Shown: positions 17,311-25,516, counted from the first letter of the stretch. The stretch is DNA of 64,000 bases from Pectobacterium wasabiae CFBP 3304 (GCF_001742185.1 NZ_CP015750.1:4402001-4466000); one strand, 5' to 3'. The notes: a model not told the origin generated them from the letters alone. Program-made: numbers and translations.

Positions 17311-17527
17311 ATTGGGAGCCAAGTTGTGATTTGATGACATTTTACTATGTATGTAACCGAGCAGTTATGTATATGGAGCTTTGGAGTATACAAAACTGTT
17401 CTGAATTAATTTTGAGTGCTGGGATTGTATCGAACATGATTCTCGCATACGCTTCAGAAGCGTTACCAACCAGATAATAAATAGGTAATTAATGTAAATG
17501 TCGTCACATCATAACTTGGCTTCCAAT
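17311..17527. mobile_element. MITE-like element with 5-bp target duplication
   Basis: A 217-bp AT-rich element with imperfect terminal inverted repeats of about 32 bases (28 match): ATTGGGAGCCAAGTTGTGAT at the left and ATTGGAAGCCAAGTTATGAT reading inward from the right. AGTCC directly flanks both ends (17306-17310 and 17528-17532), a 5-bp target duplication. There is no open frame inside, so it would be a non-autonomous element mobilised in trans. Confidence 0.7.
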
Positions 17528-17786
17528 AGTCCCATTCATAAGAAATTAGGCAATACGCAAGTAGCTAATAATTACAATATAGTTTAATAGCTTATTAATT
17601 ATTTTTAAAAAATTAGTGAAATGTTAATCAAAAGGTATTAATTCATATTTAATGATTTAAAGTAAAATATCTTCAGTGGTAAAGGAAGTTTTAATTTTCT
17701 GCGTTAATGAAATGGATTCCTCCGTATATCGACTTCAGTGAACCATGCTGCAAGTGCAAACCAACAGCAAAATGAAGAGGTGCCCC

Positions 17787-17908
17787 ATGGAGCAAATTAT
17801 CGGAATTAATCTGGTAAAACAGATTTTCCAAGTACATATTGTTTCTGTACAGGGTGAGAAGAAAGCTAACAAAATGATGCCAGCGCTCTTGTTGAAGCTG
17901 ATAGTCGC
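17787..17908 (+). pseudogene. IS110-family transposase, N-terminal remnant
   Basis: About 40 codons beginning MEQIIGINLVKQIFQVHIVS resemble the start of IS110-type DEDD transposases (usual pattern GIDLAK-x-FQVH). The first catalytic Asp is replaced by Asn here. Homology ends after VQGEKKANKMMPALLLKLIVA, where the IS630 end at 17909 begins. It is a dead fragment. Confidence 0.6.
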
Positions 17909-17931
17909 CTAAATAGCTGATCCTAATACCG

Positions 17932-18467
17932 CTACACTTTTGCGAGACCATGTTGACCGCCCGGGAACGGACTGGCTGTTTTCATAAAATGGCGAACCTT
18001 TTTCAGTAGTTGCCACATAGAACGGCACTGATGGTTTCGGGTTATCGTCTCATGCAGTGCCAGCCAGCGCTGCGTTTCATGGCTTTTATGAATGATGTAG
18101 TTATCCACGATCGGTGTGATGGTCTTAGCCCGCCGGTAACTCGCTCTCAGGTGCACCAACAGGCTGATAAACAACTTCGAGCTTTTACTGCTGCTGCCAA
18201 CATAGCTGACCCGCCTGGTGCCGCTGTTTAGCGCACCGGCAAGGTAATATTTTTCATTCTGGCCGGGTGTGACCACCCGCTTTTGCTGACCGCGCAACTG
18301 CCAGTCAGCACCGATTTTGGGGTTAAGATAGATATCCACCTCATCTTCGTAAAAAACAGGATGTTCTGCACAACACCGAGCCAGTGCCGCGTTTATCGCT
18401 GCCATTTTTTCCGCCCGGTTGGGGTCACGGATACGCAGCGTTGGTGCGGCTCTGCGCCAGACCAGTC
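17932..18467 (-). pseudogene. IS630-family transposase, C-terminal fragment
   Basis: Reads VWRRAAPTLRIRDPNRAEK, then the DDE core FYEDEVDIYLNPKIG and IVDNYIIHKSHETQRWL, and then jumps to ALHETITRNHQ. In intact relatives about 20 residues with the segment that carries the last catalytic Glu (around VNHVERLWQ) lie between RWL and ALHE. So there is an internal in-frame deletion as well as the truncation by the IS3 insertion at 18468. The fragment cannot encode an active transposase. Confidence 0.8.
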
Positions 18468-18532
18468 TGATCTTACCCAGTAATAGTGGACACGAGACTA
18501 AGTGAGTAAACTCTTAACCAGAGGTGACTCAT

Positions 18533-18802
18533 ATGACAAAACCAACGGCGACCAAAAAGCCCCGTAAACAACACACGCCGGAGTTCCGCCAGGAAGCCAT
18601 CAAGCTTGCTGAACATATCGGCGTGGCCGCTGCAGCTCGCGAGCTCAGCCTGTACGAATCACAGCTCTACAACTGGCGCAGCAAACAGAAAAATCAGGCA
18701 ACGTCCTCTGAGCGCGAGAGCGAACAGGCCGCTGAGATTGCTCGCCTCAAACGCCAGCTGGCTGAAAAGGCCGCGACATACTTCGCGAATCGCCTGAAAT
18801 GA
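18533..18802 (+). CDS. IS3-type transposase OrfA
   Basis: An 89-residue helix-turn-helix protein ([35 protein letters not shown]) that binds the element ends. ATG 18533 has GAGG 8 bases before it. Compared with the relatives I recall, which read about AERDEELAILQKAATYF, this one goes directly from LAE to KAATYF. That is an in-frame loss of about nine residues in the leucine-zipper part, which may impair dimerisation. The stop overlaps the OrfB start (ATGA). Confidence 0.85.
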   Translation: MTKPTATKKPRKQHTPEFRQEAIKLAEHIGVAAAARELSLYESQLYNWRSKQKNQATSSERESEQAAEIARLKRQLAEKAATYFANRLK

Positions 18803-19665
18803 AGTATGTCTTCATCGAAAACCATCAGGCTGAGTTCAGTATTAAAGCCATGTGTCGGGTGCTGCGTGTGGCCCGCAGCGGCTGGTATGCATGGCGGAGC
18901 CGTTGCACAGTTATCAGTGCACGCCAGCGATTCCGGCAGGACTGCGACAGCCTGGTCAGTAACGCCTTCAGCCGGGCTAAACAGCGCTACGGAGCACCCC
19001 GCCTGGCAGAAGAGCTGCGTGCGCAGGGCCTGACATACAACGTGAAAACAATAGCCTCCAGCCTGCGGCGTCAGGGTCTGCGGGCAAAAGCTTCACGCCG
19101 GTTCAGTCCGGTCAGCTACCGTGAACACGGTCTGCCGGTCTCAGAAAACCTGCTGAAGCAGGATTTTAACGCCAGCGGCCCGAACCAGAAGTGGTCGGGA
19201 GACATCACGTACTTACGTACGGATGAAGGCTGGCTGTACCTGGCCGTGGTCATCGACCTCTGGTCGCGGGCTGTCATCGGCTGGTCGATGTCATCGCGGA
19301 TGACGGCAAACCTGGCCTGCGATGCGCTTCAGATGGCGTTATGGCGGCGCAGGCGGCCAAAATACGTTATCGTTCATACGGATCGGGGCGGGCAATACTG
19401 CTCAGCGGACTATCAGGCCCTACTGAAGCGGCATAATCTACACGGGAGCATGAGTGCCAGAGGGAACTGCTTTGATAACGCCTGCGCGGAGAGCTTCTTC
19501 CACTCGCTGAAGGTGGAATGCATCCATGGAGAACGTTTTACCAGCCGTGAAATGATGCGGGCAACGGTGTTTAATTATATAGAGTGTGATTACAATCGCT
19601 GGCGTCGTCACAGTGCCTGCGGCGGCCTCAGCCCGGAACAGTTCGAAAACCAGACCCTCGCTTAG
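18799..19665 (+). CDS. IS3-type transposase OrfB (DDE integrase)
   Basis: A 288-residue rve-type integrase catalytic protein. It has an N-terminal HTH_21-like region ([22 protein letters not shown]) and the DDE triad in [16 protein letters not shown] and [10 protein letters not shown]. The C-terminus has the usual [25 protein letters not shown] pattern. It appears full length and intact. It starts within the last codons of OrfA; in this family the active enzyme is an OrfA-OrfB frameshift fusion. Confidence 0.9.
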   Translation: MKYVFIENHQAEFSIKAMCRVLRVARSGWYAWRSRCTVISARQRFRQDCDSLVSNAFSRAKQRYGAPRLAEELRAQGLTYNVKTIASSLRRQGLRAKASRRFSPVSYREHGLPVSENLLKQDFNASGPNQKWSGDITYLRTDEGWLYLAVVIDLWSRAVIGWSMSSRMTANLACDALQMALWRRRRPKYVIVHTDRGGQYCSADYQALLKRHNLHGSMSARGNCFDNACAESFFHSLKVECIHGERFTSREMMRATVFNYIECDYNRWRRHSACGGLSPEQFENQTLA

Positions 19666-19834
19666 GGACGTGTCCACATTACGTGGGTAAGATCAATCCT
19701 GCCGCAGGCAACCAGCGGCGCACGGTAGAGGAATGTAGCTCGCAACCAGTTATCTTGTAAGCATCCCTGCAAAACGGACCATTCACTTTTAGAGATCTTC
19801 CGACATACTGACTATGTCCTTTGAGGAGATCACC

Positions 19835-20101
19835 ATGCGCAAAACCCGATTCACCGAACACCAGATCATTGCCGTTCTGAAGTCCGTCGAAGCTGGACGT
19901 ACAGTCAAAGATGTCTGTCGCGAAGCGGGAATATCCGAAGCCTCGTACTACAACTGGAAAGCGAAGTTTGGTGGGATGGAAGCCTCTGATATCAAAAAGA
20001 TGAAAGACCTAGAGGACGAAAATCGTCGCCTGAAGCAGATGTTTGCCGACCTGAGTCTGGAATGCCGGGCGCTGAAAGACGTCATCGAAAAAAAGCTTTA
20101 A
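19835..20101 (+). CDS. IS3-family transposase OrfA (second element)
   Basis: An 88-residue HTH protein (MRKTRFTEHQIIAVLKSVEAG, VCREAGISEASYYNWKAKFGG) followed by a leucine-zipper segment. ATG 19835 has GAGGAG before it. Near the end is a slippery A-AAA-AAG run (about 20088-20095), where a -1 frameshift would fuse it to OrfB, as is usual for the family. Confidence 0.9.
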   Translation: MRKTRFTEHQIIAVLKSVEAGRTVKDVCREAGISEASYYNWKAKFGGMEASDIKKMKDLEDENRRLKQMFADLSLECRALKDVIEKKL

Positions 20102-20946
20102 AACCAGCGATAAAACGTGAGCTCGTCAGCTATCTGACCGCGCAGTTTACGATGAGCATACGCCAGGCATGCAGGACGTTATCGCTGAGCAGGACGGTTT
20201 TTCGCTATCAACCGGACACGCGACGTGATGAACCGGTGATCCAGGCTTTGACTGAACTGGCTGAACGCTATCCCCGCTACGGCTTTAAGAAGCTTTTTCA
20301 GGTGCTTCGCAGGCAGGGGCATGTCTGGAATCACAAGCGGGTACACCGGATTTACCGCCTGCTGAAACTGAATTTTCGGCGTAAGGGTAAACAACGTCTG
20401 CCGGTGCGAAATCCGGCTCCGTTGGCCACGCCGGAAGCACTCAACCAGAGCTGGTCGATTGATTTTATGCACGATGCACTGACATGTGGGCGACATTTTC
20501 GGACTTTCAACGTCGTGGATGATTTTAACCGCGAGGCTCTGGCGATAGAAATTGACCTGAATATCCCGGCTCAGCGGGTCGTTCGGGTGCTGGACAGGAT
20601 AGTAGCAAACCGCGGATATCCGCTGAAAATGCGGATGGATAACGGGCCAGAACTGATATCACTGGCTCTGGCACAATGGGCTGAAGACCACGGTGTGACG
20701 CTGGAATTTATAAAGCCAGGTAAGCCAACGCAGAACGCCTTTATTGAACGGTTTAACCGGACGTACCGGACAGAAATCCTGGATTTTTACCTGTTCAGAA
20801 CGTTGAACGAAGCACGGGAAATCACGGAACGCTGGGTGACGGAATACAACAGCGAGCGGCCTCATGAATCCCTGAATAACCTGACGCCGGAAGAATATCG
20901 GCTGATGGCTGAGAGACCGGAAATCTCAAAAAGTGTGTGGAACTAA
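20062..20946 (+). CDS. IS3-family transposase OrfB (second element)
   Basis: An rve integrase domain with the triad in WSIDFMHDAL, MRMDNGPELIS and AFIERFNRTYR, and the C-terminal YNSERPHESLNNLTPEEYR. Full length, apparently intact. Translation probably arises by -1 frameshifting at the A-rich run at the end of OrfA (producing EKKALKPAIKREL), since the nominal ATG 20062 lies inside OrfA. It may be the active copy that shaped the island. Confidence 0.9.
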   Translation: MPGAERRHRKKALKPAIKRELVSYLTAQFTMSIRQACRTLSLSRTVFRYQPDTRRDEPVIQALTELAERYPRYGFKKLFQVLRRQGHVWNHKRVHRIYRLLKLNFRRKGKQRLPVRNPAPLATPEALNQSWSIDFMHDALTCGRHFRTFNVVDDFNREALAIEIDLNIPAQRVVRVLDRIVANRGYPLKMRMDNGPELISLALAQWAEDHGVTLEFIKPGKPTQNAFIERFNRTYRTEILDFYLFRTLNEAREITERWVTEYNSERPHESLNNLTPEEYRLMAERPEISKSVWN

Positions 20947-20962
20947 AACGGGTCTGCTTACA

Positions 20963-21198
20963 ATCTAGTCCGCTTAATCGAACCGATTAATGACAGCGTT
21001 GCTAACTATTATCTTGTACAAGGATTTGAGGATATAACGGGAGGTAGTAAAGCAATACTGTGGCGATCTTCAGAAAATCTTCTTCAGTGGCTTCGTGAAG
21101 ACATTCAGGTAGTAAACGACGACGTTGAAGGTGAGTGTTTTTTAGGCGATAATGAATTCAATCAGAACGAATTTAATGGGGGTGAAAATGGCAACTAA
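20963..21198 (+). pseudogene. C-terminal fragment of an unknown gene
   Basis: The frame entering from the IS junction reads LVRLIEPINDSVANYYLVQG and ends in GGENGN at a stop at 21196-21198. It is the tail (about 77 codons) of a gene whose 5' part was lost to the IS insertions. Acidic, no recognised domain. Its end overlaps the next start by 11 bases, so the two were an operon. Confidence 0.55.
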
Positions 21199-21458
21199 CA
21201 GAAAAAAAACCTATGCTCAGCCTCTAACCAAAAAATAGTCATGACATTGATTTTGATGAGGTTAAAGTTGGATCGATTCATATGGGCAGTATAAAATACA
21301 CACAGGAAGAGCTTGCTCGCATAACACCACGCGGGAAATGCATCACTGCGACTAAAGAAGAGATCTTTTCTATCGTATTAGCCTCTGCCAGAAGCACCAA
21401 GCGCCAGGAAGACCCTATAATTGAAGCAATTGGCTCAATTTATAAACCTGCTAAATAA
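21188..21458 (+). pseudogene. Small unknown gene with a frameshift in a poly-A run
   Basis: ATG 21188 (GGGGG ribosome site) reads MATNRKKTYAQPLTKK and stops at 21236. A seventh A in the A6 run at 21230-21235 would restore a 90-residue protein continuing NSHDIDFDEVKVGSIHMG to the stop at 21456. The downstream part looks like real protein (YTQEELARITPRGK). No family recognised. It could be a true pseudogene, a sequencing error or slippage. Confidence 0.6.
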
Positions 21459-21463
21459 CGTTT

Positions 21464-21499
21464 AATGGTCGCATATCTTTCTTTATTTGCGACCATTTT
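21464..21499 (+). terminator. Terminator after the frameshifted gene
   Basis: A perfect 10-bp stem, AATGGTCGCA / TGCGACCATT, with a T-rich loop and trailing Ts, six bases after the stop of the frameshifted gene. Confidence 0.65.
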
Positions 21500-21546
21500 G
21501 CCAAACTATGTCCAAAGATAAAAATTGAACCTGAGCTCCCGCCCCC

Positions 21547-22167
21547 CTACTTCGCATACAAATACACCGACGCCCGTGATACGCCGAGGTGTTGTGCGAT
21601 GGTCTCCATGGATTTTTTGACTTCCAGCAGGCCGCTGTCTTTCAGTTCCTGAAGCAGGATTTTTCTGTCCTGCGCTTTTAGCGCTCGTGGCGTAGTGGCA
21701 AGCCGGGCGGCGAAGTGATCGATGTGTTGTCTGATCGCCGCGGCACCATTTGGCTCTAAATGCTCCGTTACGGAGTCCGAAGCAAGCTGGGTGAACTGCG
21801 CCAGCGCATTCTGCATGCCGCGAAAGAGCGTCATGTCGACATTCAGGCACAGCGCGGCGACATAGTCGCCTTCCGCATTTTTGATGCCGACCGAAGTGCT
21901 TTTTACCGGACGCCCATCCGCAAACTGGTTGGCGTAGTTCGCCAAAATATTAGGAAATTCAGGGGAGGCGATGCGGGCAAGGCCCAGCTCCGTCGCGGGC
22001 GCCCCCACCTCCCTGCCGGAAAGGTTATTGTGAATGGAAAGTATCGCGTGTTCCGGGTTCTTCAGATCGTGCACGACCACTTCACAGAATGGCGCGAACG
22101 TCTCACTCAACCCTTTCGCTATAGCATCTAACTGCGTCAGCAGCAGACCTTCCCCAGATGCAGACAT
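21547..22167 (-). CDS. YheO-type (PAS-like plus HTH) transcription regulator
   Basis: A 206-residue regulator. Residues 10-120 resemble the YheO PAS-like sensory domain (FAPFCEVVVHDLKNPEHAILSIHNNLSGREVGAPAT). The C-terminus is an HTH_22-type DNA-binding domain (TIAQHLGVSRASVYLYAK). ATG 22167 is preferred (GAGAGG before it). It is divergent from the three-gene operon at 22451-25516 with an inverted-repeat operator between them, so it most likely controls that operon in response to an amino-acid-like ligand. The ligand is unknown. Confidence 0.85.
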   Translation of the reverse strand: MSASGEGLLLTQLDAIAKGLSETFAPFCEVVVHDLKNPEHAILSIHNNLSGREVGAPATELGLARIASPEFPNILANYANQFADGRPVKSTSVGIKNAEGDYVAALCLNVDMTLFRGMQNALAQFTQLASDSVTEHLEPNGAAAIRQHIDHFAARLATTPRALKAQDRKILLQELKDSGLLEVKKSMETIAQHLGVSRASVYLYAK

Positions 22168-22335
22168 ATTCCTCTCCAATACCAATATCGACGCAAGCGC
22201 GTTTTCTGGCGCTGAGTGTACTGTAAGTACACCTGCTTTAGTACCACACGCGACTCTCGTCTTGCCCTGTGAAGCGTATGCGTTTCGCCCCTTTTTAGCA
22301 GCACACGATGCGTTTCACTTAGGCTGAGAATCTAA

Positions 22336-22375
22336 AGATAAATCACATTAGACAATTTATCTAATTTTATATATT
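22336..22375 (+). promoter_or_regulatory. Promoter with overlapping inverted-repeat operator
   Basis: AGATAAAT (22336-22343) and ATTTATCT (22355-22362) form perfect 8-bp arms with an 11-base spacer. A candidate promoter overlaps: TTAGAC (22348-22353), 16 bases, TATATT (22370-22375). The position fits binding of the divergent YheO-type regulator to control the bhc-like operon. Confidence 0.5.
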
Positions 22376-22450
22376 TTGTTTATCATGAATTCGACAACAT
22401 CGGGGACAACAGCCTCGGTATTCACAATCACTAACAGCGGGTTTTTAGAT

Positions 22451-23425
22451 ATGAGCGATTTACGTCTCCCAACCTTCGACGATGTGGTAGCAGCAGCGGA
22501 ACGTCTTGATGGCTATGCCAATAAAACGCCAGTCATGACATCACGCACGGTTAATGACGCGTTCGCCGCAGAGGTTTTCTTTAAGTGTGAAAACTTTCAG
22601 CGTATGGGCGCATTTAAGTTTCGCGGTGCCATGAACGCGCTGTTGCAGTTCTCCGACGAGCAGAAAACCGCAGGCGTTGTTACCTTTTCTTCCGGTAACC
22701 ATGCGCAGGCCATCGCGCTTTCCGCCAAATTACTCGGCATTCCGTCAACGATTGTTATGCCGCACGATGCACCAGCGGCAAAGGTCGCCGCAACACGCGG
22801 CTATGGCGGGAACGTGGTGGAATACAATCGATATACCGAAGATCGTGAGCAGATCGGCAGAGATCTGGCCGAAAAACAGGGTCTGACGCTTATTCCCCCT
22901 TACGACCACCCTCATGTCATTGCTGGACAAGGCACGGCCGTGAAAGAGCTGCTGGAAGAAACCGGTGAGTTGGACGCCCTGTTCGTCTGTCTGGGCGGCG
23001 GCGGGTTGTTGGCGGGCTCCGCACTTTCTGCTCGTCACTTGTCTCCACGCTGTAAAATTTATGGCGTCGAGCCTCTCGCGGGCAACGATGGGCAGCAATC
23101 TTTCCGCAGCGGCAACATTGTGCATATCGATACGCCCAAAACCATCGCCGATGGCGCACAGACCCAGCACCTAGGTAACTACACCTTTCCTCTGATTCAC
23201 CAGAACGTCGACGATATTCTAACCGTAACGGATGACGACCTGATTGATGCCATGCAGTTTTACGCCGAACGCATGAAGATTGTCGTGGAGCCGACCGGGT
23301 GCCTTAGCTTCGCGGCAGCACGCAATCTTAGGGAATCGCTACGCGGTAAACGCATCGGTATTATTATCAGCGGTGGGAATGTCGATATCAGCCGCTACGG
23401 CGCATTTCTTTCCGGCAACGCCTAA
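22451..23425 (+). CDS. Threo-3-hydroxyaspartate dehydratase-like PLP enzyme (BhcB type)
   Basis: A 324-residue fold-type II PLP enzyme of the serine/threonine dehydratase group. PLP Lys is in MGAFKFRGA (about Lys 56), substrate loop in SSGNHAQA, and the phosphate-binding glycine loop in CLGGGGLLAG. The family includes L-threonine dehydratase, serine racemase, L-threo-3-hydroxyaspartate ammonia-lyase and BhcB. There is no ACT regulatory domain, which argues against biosynthetic IlvA. ATG 22451 gives the usual family length; upstream ATGs (22376, 22385) add a non-conserved leader. With the next two genes it resembles the beta-hydroxyaspartate set. Confidence 0.8.
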   Translation: MSDLRLPTFDDVVAAAERLDGYANKTPVMTSRTVNDAFAAEVFFKCENFQRMGAFKFRGAMNALLQFSDEQKTAGVVTFSSGNHAQAIALSAKLLGIPSTIVMPHDAPAAKVAATRGYGGNVVEYNRYTEDREQIGRDLAEKQGLTLIPPYDHPHVIAGQGTAVKELLEETGELDALFVCLGGGGLLAGSALSARHLSPRCKIYGVEPLAGNDGQQSFRSGNIVHIDTPKTIADGAQTQHLGNYTFPLIHQNVDDILTVTDDDLIDAMQFYAERMKIVVEPTGCLSFAAARNLRESLRGKRIGIIISGGNVDISRYGAFLSGNA

Positions 23426-23432
23426 GGGAAAA

Positions 23433-24377
23433 ATGATGATCTTTATTTCTGAAGCGGAATCGGCGGCACTCATCAGTTATGAGCTGGCTTATGATGCCAT
23501 TCGTGAAGCCCTGCTCGCCGCCAGCAAACCCGAAGCACGCAGTTTTCCGGTGGTACACGGACAAGGTTCCGATGCGGGCAACACATTCAGCATCAAAGCC
23601 TCTGCAACCCGCGAGCTTGCGGGGCTAAAAGTGGGCTCATTCTGGCCGGGGAATCCCGCTAACGGTCTGCCCCGCCATAATTCCCTTATTCTGCTGTTCG
23701 ATCAGCAAATCGGGAAAATAGCGGCGGCCATAGAAGCCGGAAAAGTTAACGCCTTTCGTACCGCTGCCGCCGATGCCGTCGCCGCCGATTTGCTGGCAAG
23801 GCCGGATTCCTCTGTTCTGGCGGTGTTCGGCACCGGTCATCAGGCTCGTTACGAATGCGCTGCACTGGCAAGAATACGCCCCATCCGTACCGTGCTGATT
23901 GTCGGGCGTGATAGCCGCAAATCCGCAGAGATGGCGCAAGAATTCGACGCTGCCGGGTTGGATGCACAAGTCAGCGATGCCGAAACTGCGTGCCGCGCAG
24001 CGGATATCATCGTGACCGCAACACCATCACGCGCGCCGCTGTTTAACGCCGAGTGGGTCAAGGCAGGAACGCACGTCGTCAGCATGGGATCGGACGCCAC
24101 GGGCAAACAGGAACTGCCGCCAGAGCTGTTTACTGCGGGCCGCCTGTTTTGCGATCTGCCCTCTCAGTCCAGAGCCATCGGTGAATTTCAACACGCACCA
24201 GCCCAGGTGGCGCTGACCGCCATTGGCGACGTAATTAACGCGAGCGCAGCGGGACGGCAGACGCCGGACGACATCACCATTTTTGATAGTTCTGGCTTAT
24301 CCATTCAGGACTTGTATATCGGCCAACGTATTCTTGCCGCCTGGCAAACAGCGAAACAAAATGGAGGCATACAATGA
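23433..24377 (+). CDS. Ornithine cyclodeaminase/mu-crystallin family reductase (BhcD-like)
   Basis: A 314-residue NAD(P)-dependent protein. It has the Rossmann nucleotide loop AVFGTGHQARYE, the family region GLKVGSFWPGNPANGLPRHNS, and NAFRTAAADA ahead of the cofactor domain. Family members include ornithine cyclodeaminase, ketimine reductases and BhcD (iminosuccinate reductase). Its place between a BhcB-like dehydratase and a BhcC-like enzyme favours imine reduction (iminosuccinate to aspartate). AAGGGA precedes ATG 23433, seven bases after the previous stop, and its stop overlaps the next start (ATGA). Confidence 0.8.
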   Translation: MMIFISEAESAALISYELAYDAIREALLAASKPEARSFPVVHGQGSDAGNTFSIKASATRELAGLKVGSFWPGNPANGLPRHNSLILLFDQQIGKIAAAIEAGKVNAFRTAAADAVAADLLARPDSSVLAVFGTGHQARYECAALARIRPIRTVLIVGRDSRKSAEMAQEFDAAGLDAQVSDAETACRAADIIVTATPSRAPLFNAEWVKAGTHVVSMGSDATGKQELPPELFTAGRLFCDLPSQSRAIGEFQHAPAQVALTAIGDVINASAAGRQTPDDITIFDSSGLSIQDLYIGQRILAAWQTAKQNGGIQ

Positions 24378-25516
24378 GTAACGCCGAGTGGCTTAACACG
24401 CTGGAAACGCCCTTTTTGCTGATTGATGAATTCCGTTTCCAACGCAATATCGACAGGCTTTATCAACGTACCGAAAATCTGGGTAGCCAGATTCGGCCGC
24501 ATCTCAAAACGCTACGTTCGATTGAAGCGGGTCGCTATCTACTCAAAGACTCCACCTCACCAGCGACGGTTTCGACGCTGGCAGAAGCGGAAGCCTTTGC
24601 CGCAGCGGGTTATACCAACCTACTCTACGCCGTGGGGATCGCCCCACACAAGCTGCCGCGTATTGCTAACCTGATCCGCAAAGGTGTGGACCTCCATATT
24701 CTGTTGGATGGCGCAGAACAGGCGCGGGCGGTAACCGATTTTGCACGCGCCAATAACGTGACGTTTTCGGTATTTATCGAGATCGATTGTGACGGACATC
24801 GCGGCGGTATTCCGCCGGAAAGCAATGCGCTGCTTGAACTAGCGAGACAGATCGACGGCAACGGGGCGACACTCACCGGCCTGCTGGCTCATGCGGGAGA
24901 ATCGTATGCCTGCCGCACGGACGAAGCGATCAGAGCCGCCGCGCGTGCCGAGTGCGCAGCCATCAATACCGCCGGACAGCGTGTGCGAGCGCTGGGAATT
25001 GCTTGCCCTGTACTCAGCGTGGGTGCAACACCGACTGCGCACTTTGCCGAAGACTTAACCGGCGTTACCGAAGTCAGAGCGGGCGTGTTCACCACGTTCG
25101 ATCTGGTGATGAAAAATGTCGGGGTTTGTTCGCTGGATGATATTGCCCTCTCGGTTGTTAGCACAGTGATTGGGCACAACCGTGAAAAAGGCTGGGTATT
25201 TATTGATGCAGGTTGGATGGCGCTCTCCCGCGATCGCGGTACGGCCTCTCAGGCGAAAGATTACGGTTACGGGCTGGTTTGCGACCTGCACGGCACCCCT
25301 TACAGCGATCTCTGTGTGACCATCACCAATCAGGAACACGGCATTATTGCGCTACCCACCGACCGTGGGTTTTCGGTCGATAATTTCCCCGTCGGCACGC
25401 GATTGCGGATATTACCTAACCACGCCTGTGCGACAGCCGCAATGCATCAACACTATCAAGTGCTGAAATCGCACAGGCATGAGCAGGAAACCTGGCAGCG
25501 CATTATCGGATGGTAA
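24374..25516 (+). CDS. DSD1-family PLP enzyme (BhcC / D-threo-3-hydroxyaspartate type)
   Basis: A 380-residue fold-type III PLP enzyme with an alanine-racemase-like N-terminal barrel (RPHLKTLRSIEAG with PLP Lys about 47) and a D-serine-dehydratase-like C-terminal domain containing the metal ligands His and Cys in LPNHACATA. This family covers D-threonine aldolase, D-serine dehydratase, D-threo-3-hydroxyaspartate dehydratase and beta-hydroxyaspartate aldolase BhcC. The operon favours a hydroxyaspartate substrate. It overlaps the preceding gene by 4 bases and ends before a strong terminator. Confidence 0.8.
   Translation: MSNAEWLNTLETPFLLIDEFRFQRNIDRLYQRTENLGSQIRPHLKTLRSIEAGRYLLKDSTSPATVSTLAEAEAFAAAGYTNLLYAVGIAPHKLPRIANLIRKGVDLHILLDGAEQARAVTDFARANNVTFSVFIEIDCDGHRGGIPPESNALLELARQIDGNGATLTGLLAHAGESYACRTDEAIRAAARAECAAINTAGQRVRALGIACPVLSVGATPTAHFAEDLTGVTEVRAGVFTTFDLVMKNVGVCSLDDIALSVVSTVIGHNREKGWVFIDAGWMALSRDRGTASQAKDYGYGLVCDLHGTPYSDLCVTITNQEHGIIALPTDRGFSVDNFPVGTRLRILPNHACATAAMHQHYQVLKSHRHEQETWQRIIGW

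Larger units (their letters stand above)
18468..19695 (+). mobile_element. IS3-type insertion sequence inserted in IS630
   Basis: A 1228-bp element with long inverted ends: TGATCTTACCCAGTAATAGT at the left and TGATCTTACCCACGTAATGT from the right, then TGGACACG in both. The ends are like those of IS3 itself. Flanking trinucleotides are GTC and ATC, a 3-bp target duplication with one later change. Removing the element restores the IS630 reading PAAG-L-VWRR. It carries orfA and orfB. Confidence 0.85.
17909..19755 (-). mobile_element. IS630-family element remnant, split by an IS3 element
   Basis: The left part (17909-18467) carries the C-terminal half of an IS630 transposase and the element end. 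The right part (19696-19755) carries the preceding residues (ITGCELHSSTVRRWLPAAG). The two are separated by the IS3-type element at 18468-19695. The N-terminal third of the transposase is missing: beyond the second IS3-family element at 19756-20962 no IS630 sequence is recognised. Confidence 0.8.
19756..20962 (+). mobile_element. Second IS3-family insertion sequence
   Basis: A 1207-bp element with ends TGTAAGC...GCTTACA and further imperfect inverted similarity inward. ATCT flanks it on both sides (19752-19755 and 20963-20966), a 4-bp target duplication. It sits at the truncated edge of the IS630 remnant. It differs from the element at 18468 and belongs to another IS3 subgroup. Confidence 0.85.

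Noticed and set aside
17691..17951. 86-codon minus-strand frame
   Set aside because: It is opposite the IS110 remnant and has no family similarity.
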